21,262 nt of DNA, taken from an uncultured Alphaproteobacteria bacterium. Lineage in GTDB: Bacteria; Pseudomonadota; Alphaproteobacteria; Rickettsiales; UBA1997. The DNA lies in contig CASFUN010000054.1 in the NCBI GenBank assembly GCA_949298005.1, forward strand, positions 1 through 21,262, given 5' to 3'. Shown here piece by piece: positions 15,104 to 21,262 of this stretch (positions within the stretch are counted from its first letter, which is position 1; every line of letters starts with the position of its first letter). The notes beneath the pieces are model-generated. The model worked only from the letters and a program-made list of their open reading frames with translations. It ran no database searches and was not told where the DNA came from. The translations under genes and the position numbers were made by a program.

Positions 15104-15601
15104 CTACCAAACTAATTTTTCATCATACATTTTATAACTTAAATTCGCAAACTCATCATAAATAACATTTCTTGTATATTCATCTAAATTTATTGAATGT
15201 ATCTTTATATTCTTGTTATCAATCAAAGAAATAATTATATCTGAACTGATATTTATGCAATTACAAATTATAGCATTCTCATTCCAATTATTAGTGTCTA
15301 TTTCCATACTATCAACAACAGTTGATAAAGTAACATTTGATATAGTTAATCTAATGGTGTAAAATATATTTTTGAAAAATCTCACTAAGAAATTATTAAT
15401 AATTTTTTTATACACAATAGATTGAAATAACATAGCCTCATTATTTGGATATATTAAACATGCTCTTAGTAAAATAACCGTAACTAAAATTGATATTGAA
15501 AAACTTATCCAGATACTAGACATAGTCAATACACCATCTAAAAACAACAGTATAAAACTTAAAGAAAAAGTCTCGATAAAAATAGATATGAGAACTAACA
15601 T
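15104..15601 (-). CDS. mnhE: MnhE/PhaE-like antiporter subunit
   Basis: The 165 residues have two N-terminal hydrophobic segments (about 3-23 and 29-50), a basic amphipathic stretch (YKKIINNFLVRFFKNIFYTI) and a soluble C-terminal domain. This is the layout of subunit E of Mrp/Pha antiporters. The part ICNCINISSDIIISLIDNKN, then IKIHSINLDEY (133-142), corresponds to the family's N-x-ITLTPGT...VHxLD region, although the PGT triplet is lost. It is the first gene of the minus-strand operon and diverges from nusB across 75 bases. Subunits A to D, which carry the proton path, are not in the window. The assignment rests on topology, weak motif match and gene order. Confidence 0.6.
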   Translation of the reverse strand: MLVLISIFIETFSLSFILLFLDGVLTMSSIWISFSISILVTVILLRACLIYPNNEAMLFQSIVYKKIINNFLVRFFKNIFYTIRLTISNVTLSTVVDSMEIDTNNWNENAIICNCINISSDIIISLIDNKNIKIHSINLDEYTRNVIYDEFANLSYKMYDEKLVW

Positions 15602-15676
15602 TTGTATTTAAATTTAAAAAATGCAGCCTATTATTTATTTATAATAATATTTAAAAAATTTATTACAATAATATAA
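15602..15676. promoter_or_regulatory. Divergent promoter region, mnhE operon / nusB
   Basis: This 75-base gap must drive both directions. On the minus strand TTGTAA, a 16-base spacer and TATTAT form a plausible promoter for the mnhE-to-prepilin-peptidase operon. On the plus strand a TATAAT occurs but no convincing -35 box. Neither start codon has a Shine-Dalgarno sequence. Confidence 0.35.
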
Positions 15677-16261
15677 ATGGCAATTCCTAATAATAATTTT
15701 AAAACTCTTTCAAAAAGAAGTTTGTCCAGACTTATGGCATGCCAAGCTTTGTGCATGTACTATGATAAAAATAATGAAAATAAAGATGTAAATTTTATTT
15801 TAGAAGCAATATCCCAATATTATATTAAAAATACATTTCTAGACAAATCCAAAAAAAATAGATACATTGATGTAAAAGACAGTGAATTTACTATAAATTT
15901 AATAAATGGAGTAATAGATAATTACCAAGAATTTGATTTAATTATAGAGAAGTTTTTGCAAAAACAAGATACTACACAAACCCTTGATGATGTTATATTA
16001 CAATCATTTAGATTAGCTACTTTTGAATTAATAAATCACTTAGATACAGATAAAAACGTTATAGTAAATGAATATGTTGATATAGTCGCAGAATTTTATG
16101 ATGGTGCATATATTACATTTGCAAACGGTATCTTAGATAATATAGCATTGTATATTAGAGACAAAAAAATTAAAGAATTAAATAATTCAGAAAATATTAA
16201 AATTGTACCTAAAATAACTAAAAAACCAAAATTAAGAAGAGTACTTTCTTTGAAAAAGTAA
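15677..16261 (+). CDS. nusB: Transcription antitermination factor NusB
   Basis: NusB joins NusE (S10) on boxA RNA to support rRNA antitermination. The 194 residues are all-helical in character. Diagnostic parts are SRLMACQALCMY near the start (residues about 17-28), and DDVILQSFRLATFELINH followed by NVIVNEYVDIVAEF and ITFANGILDNIA in the second half, the most conserved NusB helices. The C-terminus carries a basic tail (KITKKPKLRRVLSLKK) beyond the usual end, perhaps an RNA contact. A helical insertion around 50-66 makes it longer than E. coli NusB (about 140). It is a single-gene unit, divergent from mnhE and ending 7 bases from the convergent ruvC. The usual neighbour ribH is absent. Confidence 0.93.
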   Translation: MAIPNNNFKTLSKRSLSRLMACQALCMYYDKNNENKDVNFILEAISQYYIKNTFLDKSKKNRYIDVKDSEFTINLINGVIDNYQEFDLIIEKFLQKQDTTQTLDDVILQSFRLATFELINHLDTDKNVIVNEYVDIVAEFYDGAYITFANGILDNIALYIRDKKIKELNNSENIKIVPKITKKPKLRRVLSLKK

Positions 16262-16268
16262 ATTAAAT

Positions 16269-16751
16269 TTAATATTTAGCACTAAAACTAAAATTATTTA
16301 CATGACATATTGCGATAGCCAGAGCATCAGCTTCATCTTCAGTTTTTAAATTGACAGCCGGAAGCAAACATTTTATCATCATACCAATTTGAGCTTTAGT
16401 AGCTTTACCAACACCAGTGACACTTTTTTTTATTGTATTTGGTTTGTATTCATATACTGGTATATCTTTAAGACCGGCACATAGTATTGCCGTACCCCTA
16501 GCTTGACCTAACTTTAACGAACTCATAGGATTATTATTAACAAAAGTTTCTTCTATAGAGAAAAAATCTGGTTTATAAATATCCAGAATATCGGAAAGTT
16601 TACAAAAAATATTTTTTAACCTTTGATCAATCGAAATTTGTGAACTTGTAACAATTGTACCACTGGCAATATATGATATTGTACCATCCTTATATTTAAC
16701 TACACCATAGCCAGTTTTTATTAAGCCAGGATCAACACCTATAACTATCAT
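16269..16751 (-). CDS. ruvC: Crossover junction endodeoxyribonuclease RuvC
   Basis: RuvC resolves Holliday junctions during recombination and repair. The 160 residues have the RNase H-like core with catalytic acids Asp7 (GVDPGLIKTGYG), Glu67 (SIEETFVNNNP) and the pair Asp139/Asp142 (EDEADALAIAICH). SLKLGQARG (78-86) and KSVTGVGKATKAQ (109-121) are also diagnostic. Length is normal. It begins one base after the PBP1A stop, so it is the last gene of the minus-strand operon. ruvA and ruvB, often adjacent, are not here. No Shine-Dalgarno motif is seen. Confidence 0.96.
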   Translation of the reverse strand: MIVIGVDPGLIKTGYGVVKYKDGTISYIASGTIVTSSQISIDQRLKNIFCKLSDILDIYKPDFFSIEETFVNNNPMSSLKLGQARGTAILCAGLKDIPVYEYKPNTIKKSVTGVGKATKAQIGMMIKCLLPAVNLKTEDEADALAIAICHVNNFSFSAKY

Positions 16752-16752
16752 A

Positions 16753-19437
16753 TTAAAAATTCATATTCATAAAATTATCCAAAGTATGTTCGCTGTTATA
16801 ATTCTTTTCATTTGTATCATTATCATTTTTATTTTCACTCTCATCTTCTTTATCTTCTTCATTTCTATCATCAGAATTACTACCATGATTTATTATATAA
16901 TCCAAATTTTCCGCTTCATTCACAGAATCAATATCTATACCAAACTCATTTAACATTTCATCTTCATTTTCATTTTTCTTAGGCATATCACCTACATCTG
17001 TTTTAAAAGCTTCCAATATTATACTATTCTTATTAGAAGCAAGAGTTGGTTCTTTGCCAGTAGAAACATCTATTTTTTTAAAAGTTATATTACCAGGGAT
17101 TCTAAAAGGAGTTGAAGGTTTATCAGCCAATATAGTTTTCATGGCTTCAGTAAATGTAGGAGCAGCCGCTCTAGAACCTGTTTCGTTTTCACCAAGAGAT
17201 CTATTATCGTCAAAACCTATATAAACACCAACAACAAAATCTGGAGAAAAACCTATAAACCACGCATCTCTAAAATCATTACTTGTACCAGTTTTTGCAC
17301 CAACTGGTTTACCTATATTTCTAGCCCTCCAAGCTGTACCATATTTTACAGCACCTTCAAGTATATACGTTATTTGATATGCACTAGCTGAGTCTGTAAT
17401 ACTTTCGCGACCATCTTTTAAAAATGGTACTTCAATATTTTGTATATCTTTGCCTTCCTTAACAATACAATTCTCACACATCCTTTTATCCCTCCTAAAG
17501 ATAGTTTTACCATATTTATCATGTATCTTTTCAATATTCTCTACATCAATATGTTTACCACCATTTATTAACATAGCATAAGCTTTAACCATATCTATGA
17601 GATGAGTTTCCAACGAACCTAAAGTAACAGAATACACTCTTTTTGGCCTATTATTTATACCAAACTTTTTTATAGTTTGTGTAATTTTTCTAAGACCAAT
17701 TTGCTCTGACAATCTAACGGTAGACACATTATATGAACTTTGTAAAGCTCTTCTCAAAGTCACTAATCCATGAAATTTATTATCAAAATTTCTTGGCCTA
17801 TATAAAGGCAAATTGTTACCCTGAAATAAAGCAATTTCCTCATCCATTATAGTGTCAGCTGGAGTATAACCATCCTCAAAAGCTGTTAAATATACAAATG
17901 GTTTAATAGTTGATCCAGGTTGTCTTTTTGCTTGAGTAGCACGATTAAATGTAATTTCTGAATCTATATAACCACCTACCATTCCCAATATTCTACCATT
18001 ATGCGAATCTATAGCTACAGCCGCACCATTTACTATTGGAGTTTGTTTCAATGTGTATCCACTATTCTTAGTTTCTTCCACAAAAATAACATCACCAACT
18101 TTTAAATTTACATCTTTAACTGAACTTATCTTATGTATAATCTTTATCTCATTACCATTTGAATCTACTTCTGTTACATCAATTAATGCTGAACCTATAG
18201 CCCATTTAATATCATCCAAAACAATATAGCTTTTTTTTATCTCAACATTATCAATAGTCATAACTTCGTCATATTCATATATTAATGTTTCTTCGTTTTT
18301 TAGTAGACCTACGATAATTTTTTGATTAACAGTATCAAAATCAAGTACAACAGCCCTCTTCCAATTTTGACGATAATATTCTTTTATTTCAAATTCTTTT
18401 AAAAGTTGTGGCCATTTTTCTGTAAAGTCATTTTTATTTTCAAATATATTTCCAAGTGCACCTCTATAACCATGACGTTTATCATATTGTTCTAAACCAT
18501 CTTTCAACGCCTTGTCTAATGATTTTTGCACAAGTGGATCTATAGTACTTGTTATAACAAAACCATCCTTCATCAAGGATTCTTCATCAAATTTACTAAT
18601 AACATTTTTTCTAACTTCTTCTATAAAAGCCCCATAATTAAAATAGTTATCACTTTTAGCTCTTTTTCTCAAATCTATTTTATTACCTAAGGCAATATTA
18701 AGTTGCGCTTTACTAATATGACCATCCTTTTCCATTCTCTTTAGAACCCAATTTCTTCTACTAATTGCTCTATCATAGTTAGTTATTGGGTTAATTTTAC
18801 CTGGTGCCTTTGGCATAGCTGCCAAAAGTGCAGCTTCTTCAATTGCAAGTTCATCTAGAGATTTATTAAAATAATTTAAAGCTGCAGATGCTACACCATA
18901 CGAATTATTTCCTAAGAAAATGTGATTTAGATAAAATTCCAATATTTTTTCCTTACCAAAATCCCTTGTTATCCTCAAAGATAGTATAGCCTCCTTCATT
19001 TTTCTTTGTAACGTTCTTTTATTACTCAACAACATATTTTTCACAACTTGTTGTGTTATAGTAGAACCACCACGAAATTGTAAACCAATAAAATATGCGT
19101 ATACATTATATACAAAAGCTGATATAATTGATTCAAGGTCAAGTCCCTTGTTTCTATAAAAATTTTTATCTTCAGCAGATATAAAAGCATTCTTTACAAT
19201 TTCAGGTATATCTTCAATTGAAACAAACAATCTTTTTTCACTCGCATACTCTTTCAAAAGAATACCATTACTACTATAAACTCTACTAGTCACTGGTGGT
19301 TGATAATCTTCAAGTTTTGAATGCCTTGGAAGATTTACACTATAGTATGCAAAAATTATACATACAGTGACTATACAAAATACTGCAAAAAAACATAATA
19401 TTTTTAAAAAAGTCTTAAATAATCTTTTTATTTTCAT
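16753..19437 (-). CDS. mrcA: Bifunctional penicillin-binding protein 1A
   Basis: It polymerises glycan strands and cross-links peptidoglycan at the outer face of the inner membrane. From the ATG at 19437 it has 894 residues; in-frame ATG 19446 and TTG 19461 are alternatives. One membrane segment (about 9-32) is followed by the glycosyltransferase-51 domain: SAEDKNFY with catalytic Glu89, GGSTITQQ, and KEAILSLRI. Next are an OB-like insert and the transpeptidase domain, with Ser509 in RQPGSTIKPF, SYN at 568-570 and KTG at 715-717. The last roughly 75 residues are a strongly acidic, Asn-rich tail (EEDKEDESENKNDNDT). The start overlaps the GNAT gene by 23 bases. An intact class A PBP shows that this organism makes peptidoglycan, unlike some reduced Rickettsiales. 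Confidence 0.96.
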   Translation of the reverse strand: MKIKRLFKTFLKILCFFAVFCIVTVCIIFAYYSVNLPRHSKLEDYQPPVTSRVYSSNGILLKEYASEKRLFVSIEDIPEIVKNAFISAEDKNFYRNKGLDLESIISAFVYNVYAYFIGLQFRGGSTITQQVVKNMLLSNKRTLQRKMKEAILSLRITRDFGKEKILEFYLNHIFLGNNSYGVASAALNYFNKSLDELAIEEAALLAAMPKAPGKINPITNYDRAISRRNWVLKRMEKDGHISKAQLNIALGNKIDLRKRAKSDNYFNYGAFIEEVRKNVISKFDEESLMKDGFVITSTIDPLVQKSLDKALKDGLEQYDKRHGYRGALGNIFENKNDFTEKWPQLLKEFEIKEYYRQNWKRAVVLDFDTVNQKIIVGLLKNEETLIYEYDEVMTIDNVEIKKSYIVLDDIKWAIGSALIDVTEVDSNGNEIKIIHKISSVKDVNLKVGDVIFVEETKNSGYTLKQTPIVNGAAVAIDSHNGRILGMVGGYIDSEITFNRATQAKRQPGSTIKPFVYLTAFEDGYTPADTIMDEEIALFQGNNLPLYRPRNFDNKFHGLVTLRRALQSSYNVSTVRLSEQIGLRKITQTIKKFGINNRPKRVYSVTLGSLETHLIDMVKAYAMLINGGKHIDVENIEKIHDKYGKTIFRRDKRMCENCIVKEGKDIQNIEVPFLKDGRESITDSASAYQITYILEGAVKYGTAWRARNIGKPVGAKTGTSNDFRDAWFIGFSPDFVVGVYIGFDDNRSLGENETGSRAAAPTFTEAMKTILADKPSTPFRIPGNITFKKIDVSTGKEPTLASNKNSIILEAFKTDVGDMPKKNENEDEMLNEFGIDIDSVNEAENLDYIINHGSNSDDRNEEDKEDESENKNDNDTNEKNYNSEHTLDNFMNMNF

Positions 19438-19963
19438 AAAAATCATCTCTTTCAAGTTCAAAAAACTCTAAGTCTTCCCCAAATTCTTTTTTAGTGTATA
19501 AATATCTAAAACCAAGCTTATTCAAAATCCTAATTGAAGCTATATTAGCCGACATCGCAGATGTTTCAATTTTCTGAACATCATTAAAATTATCAAACAC
19601 ATAATTTACAACTAGGTTACAAACTTCAGTTCCTATGCCGTTTCCCCAATATTTCTTTTTAAATGCATAGCAAAAATTATTGCTATTATTCCAGCATTTT
19701 AAAACGCCACATTGGCCTAAAAATTCGTTCGATCTATTATTGTATATAGCCCAATAACTATAGCCATATTGCTCCTGTGCGTATGTTATATCATTATATT
19801 TCTCTATACATTCTCTGAAAGTTTTAGGTTTTCCACCATTGTGGTTAACATATTTAGAAACTATCGGATCCTGATTTAATTGGCAAAAATCATCAAAACT
19901 ACTCATATCAAAAATTTCTACGCTATATCTATCGGTTTTAAATATACATCTACGCTCTTCCAT
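19415..19963 (-). CDS. GNAT acetyltransferase, RimJ/RimL type
   Basis: From the ATG at 19963 it has 182 residues; ATGs at 19975 and 19969 are also in frame. I favour 19963 because a Shine-Dalgarno-like GAGG lies 6 bases upstream and because the family usually begins shortly before its LxTxRxxLR-like strand (here FKTDRYSVEIF). The acetyl-CoA loop is KKKYWGNGIGTE, and the C-terminal helix NIASIRILNKLGF is the hallmark of the RimJ/RimL subgroup. Acceptors range from ribosomal-protein N-termini to sugars and antibiotics; the sequence does not decide. It overlaps the cupin gene by 14 bases and PBP1A by 23, so the three are translationally linked. A sugar or cell-wall acceptor is an inference from this context only. 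Confidence 0.88.
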   Translation of the reverse strand: MEERRCIFKTDRYSVEIFDMSSFDDFCQLNQDPIVSKYVNHNGGKPKTFRECIEKYNDITYAQEQYGYSYWAIYNNRSNEFLGQCGVLKCWNNSNNFCYAFKKKYWGNGIGTEVCNLVVNYVFDNFNDVQKIETSAMSANIASIRILNKLGFRYLYTKKEFGEDLEFFELERDDFYENKKII

Positions 19964-20297
19964 AGGCATCCTCATACCTGATTATATCATCTTCTTCTAA
20001 ATAATTCCCGTACTGAATCTCTATAAAAACCAAATCTTTATCTGTATCATTAGATATCCTATGTTTTGAATATCTAGGAATAAAAAGATAATCGTTTTCT
20101 CTGAGAAAAAAATTATCATTATTAAATTCAATAGTTCCTTCACCTGAAACAACTATCCAATGTTCATCCCTTCTGCTGTGCGACTGTAGAGATAATTTTT
20201 CTTTTTTAAAAATAGTTATTTTCTTTACCTGATACTTACCAGACTTAAGTATAATTTCAAAAGTGCCCCAAGGCCTATTAAACAAATTATTTTTCAT
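19950..20297 (-). CDS. Stand-alone cupin, type II mannose-6-phosphate isomerase (ManC C-terminal) family
   Basis: The 115 residues match the phosphomannose isomerase half of bifunctional ManC/AlgA almost end to end: NRPWGTFEI (7-15), YQVKKITI, LSLQSHSRRDEHWIVVSGEG (36-54), IPRYSKHRISN (73-83) and the closing EIQYGNYLEEDDIIRYEDAYGR region (93-114). Metal ligands are probably His40, His46 and His79, with a nearby Glu or Gln. The mannose-1-phosphate guanylyltransferase half is absent. In other bacteria such short cupins isomerise sugar phosphates or lack a known role. ATGA overlap with folD and 14-base overlap with the GNAT gene place it in the folD-PBP1A operon. No dedicated sugar-nucleotide gene lies nearby. 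Confidence 0.9.
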   Translation of the reverse strand: MKNNLFNRPWGTFEIILKSGKYQVKKITIFKKEKLSLQSHSRRDEHWIVVSGEGTIEFNNDNFFLRENDYLFIPRYSKHRISNDTDKDLVFIEIQYGNYLEEDDIIRYEDAYGRA

Positions 20298-21166
20298 AAA
20301 AAATCATTATTTTTCTGTTCAATAAATAATTTACAAACATTCCTCATTAAATAAGATACAGTCATAAGACCTATTCCACCTGGAACTGGACTAAGAAATA
20401 TATCCATATCTTTAACATTTTCCAAATCAACATCTCCTGAAATGTTATTATCAATCGACCTACTTATACCTACATCTATTACTATTGCTCCATCTTTAAA
20501 CATTTCTTTTTTCAAAAACTTTGCTTTTCCAATTGCACTAATTACTATATCGGCATTTCGAGTTATATATTTTAGATTATTAGTTTTACTATGTGCTATT
20601 GTTACTGTACAATCTTCCTTAAGAAGTAAATGTGCAAGTGGTTTGCCAACTAAGTTAGATCTTCCAATAACAACAGCATTTTTACCTTCTAAATTCTGAC
20701 ATACACTTTTTAAAACATCTATACAAGCGTTAGCTGTACACGGTAAAATAAAATCATCAAGATTATCATCTTTGCCTAAATTAAATAACTTAGCTACATT
20801 TCCTGGATTAAAACAATCGGCATCTTTTTCAGGACTTATAAACTCTTTAATTTTTTCTTCATTTATATGTTTAGGCAGCGATAATTGTACTATAACAGCA
20901 TTTATATCAGAATCAGAATTTATTTCTTTTAATAGTTTAATTAATTCATCTTCAGAAGCTTTTTCTTTAAGCTCATATTTTATAAAATTAATACCACATT
21001 TTTGACAAGCCAACTCTTTATTTCTGACATAAACTTGACTGGCATATACATCTCCGACAACAACAATGGCTAAAGTTGGTGTTTTCTGTCCATTAAGACT
21101 ATCTGTAAATTTTTTAATATCATTCCTTACAGAGTTTGAAAGATTCTTACAATCTATAAATTTCAT
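20294..21166 (-). CDS. folD: Bifunctional methylenetetrahydrofolate dehydrogenase/cyclohydrolase
   Basis: FolD interconverts 5,10-methylene-, methenyl- and 10-formyl-tetrahydrofolate, feeding purine synthesis and initiator-tRNA formylation. The 290 residues include the catalytic YVRNK (46-50, Lys50), VQLSLPKHIN (93-102), SPEKDADCFNPGN (111-123), PCTANACIDVL, the NADP-binding GRSNLVGKP (168-176) and PVPGGIGLMT (260-269). The family usually has KDVDGF and GGVGPMT; Cys replaces the Gly and Leu the Pro here, mild changes away from the catalytic Lys. Length is normal. Start and the DUF2155 stop share ATGA, and its own stop shares ATGA with the cupin start. Confidence 0.96.
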   Translation of the reverse strand: MKFIDCKNLSNSVRNDIKKFTDSLNGQKTPTLAIVVVGDVYASQVYVRNKELACQKCGINFIKYELKEKASEDELIKLLKEINSDSDINAVIVQLSLPKHINEEKIKEFISPEKDADCFNPGNVAKLFNLGKDDNLDDFILPCTANACIDVLKSVCQNLEGKNAVVIGRSNLVGKPLAHLLLKEDCTVTIAHSKTNNLKYITRNADIVISAIGKAKFLKKEMFKDGAIVIDVGISRSIDNNISGDVDLENVKDMDIFLSPVPGGIGLMTVSYLMRNVCKLFIEQKNNDFL

Positions 21167-21261
21167 ATTTTGTCCCCATTAAAACAATTCTTTAAGACAA
21201 CATCATAAAATTGGTGTTCTAATCCAGAGACACTTGGACTAGACGAAAATATCCAGCCATA
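21163..21261 (-). CDS. DUF2155 family protein, C-terminal fragment (5' end outside window)
   Basis: The minus strand from the window edge encodes 32 residues before a TGA at 21163-21165: YGWIFSSSPSVSGLEHQFYD followed by VVLKNCFNGDKI. This matches the end of DUF2155 proteins, which typically finish with GWMFASSPxLxxxEHPVYDVWxxDC. The family is largely confined to Alphaproteobacteria and is usually exported; its function is unknown. The stop overlaps the folD start by 4 bases, so this is the upstream gene of the same operon. Only the last strand and a terminal Cys can be seen. Confidence 0.8.
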   Translation of the reverse strand, partial: YGWIFSSSPSVSGLEHQFYDVVLKNCFNGDKI

Positions 21262-21262
21262 G

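Noticed and set aside
19438..19461. TTG start for PBP1A
   Set aside because: It would deepen the overlap with the GNAT gene and adds residues outside the family; ATG 19437 gives a normal basic N-terminus before the membrane segment.
20442..21005. Two plus-strand open frames within folD
   Set aside because: Antisense to folD, no recognisable motif, and no gap for them in the operon.
1..21262. CRISPR array, insertion sequence, phage or defence island
   Set aside because: I saw no regularly spaced repeats, transposase or integrase motifs, terminal inverted repeats or toxin-antitoxin pairs; the gene content is core metabolism and envelope functions.

Overview
The window is a compact, very AT-rich chromosomal segment of an alphaproteobacterium, probably an uncultured host-associated or genome-reduced lineage (Rickettsiales, Holosporales or gut RF32 type; the exact order is inference). 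The alphaproteobacterial call rests on: a six-domain ribosomal protein S1 in the order cmk-rpsA-sppA; the C-terminus of a DUF2155 protein at the right edge; an OmpA-family lipoprotein with an alphaproteobacterial-type N-terminal region; and an M16 processing-peptidase-like protein. All coding sequences are rich in Lys, Asn and Ile and use A/T-ending codons throughout. I see no island of foreign composition.

Left edge (1-1011): two decaying genes. The first is the C-terminal ABC domain of an ABC-F ATPase, broken by a small frameshift just after Walker B. The second is a headless remnant of DNA-3-methyladenine glycosylase I on the minus strand. An AT-rich gap carrying a good promoter for cmk follows.

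Plus-strand housekeeping block (1012-9126): cytidylate kinase, ribosomal protein S1, a signal-peptide-peptidase-like S49 protease, inorganic pyrophosphatase, a diverged uracil-DNA-glycosylase-like protein, RNase III, an M16 peptidase, thioredoxin reductase and RppH. A minus-strand tRNA-Ile(GAU) stands alone after it. Next come a membrane-anchored DsbA-type thiol oxidoreductase and an OmpA/Pal-like lipoprotein (9368-11038), a small envelope unit.

Minus-strand block (15601 down to 11025): mnhE-mnhF-mnhG-like subunits of an Mrp/Pha cation/proton antiporter, then engB, a membrane-anchored parvulin, rlmB and a prepilin peptidase, packed with overlaps or gaps of a few bases. nusB diverges from this operon at 15677. 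A second minus-strand operon enters from the right edge: DUF2155, folD, a ManC-type cupin, a GNAT acetyltransferase, PBP1A and ruvC.

The encoded biology is mostly core: translation, RNA processing, repair, peptidoglycan synthesis, periplasmic disulfide and folding chemistry, and ion homeostasis. I found no CRISPR array, insertion sequence, phage gene or obvious defence system. The items most worth a second look are the strongly diverged mnhEFG cluster with a long extra C-terminal domain on MnhG, the cupin-GNAT pair inserted between folD and PBP1A, the degenerate uracil-DNA-glycosylase-like protein, the decaying genes at the left edge, a promoter architecture shared by cmk and trxB, and a start-site pattern in which unit-leading genes lack Shine-Dalgarno sequences.
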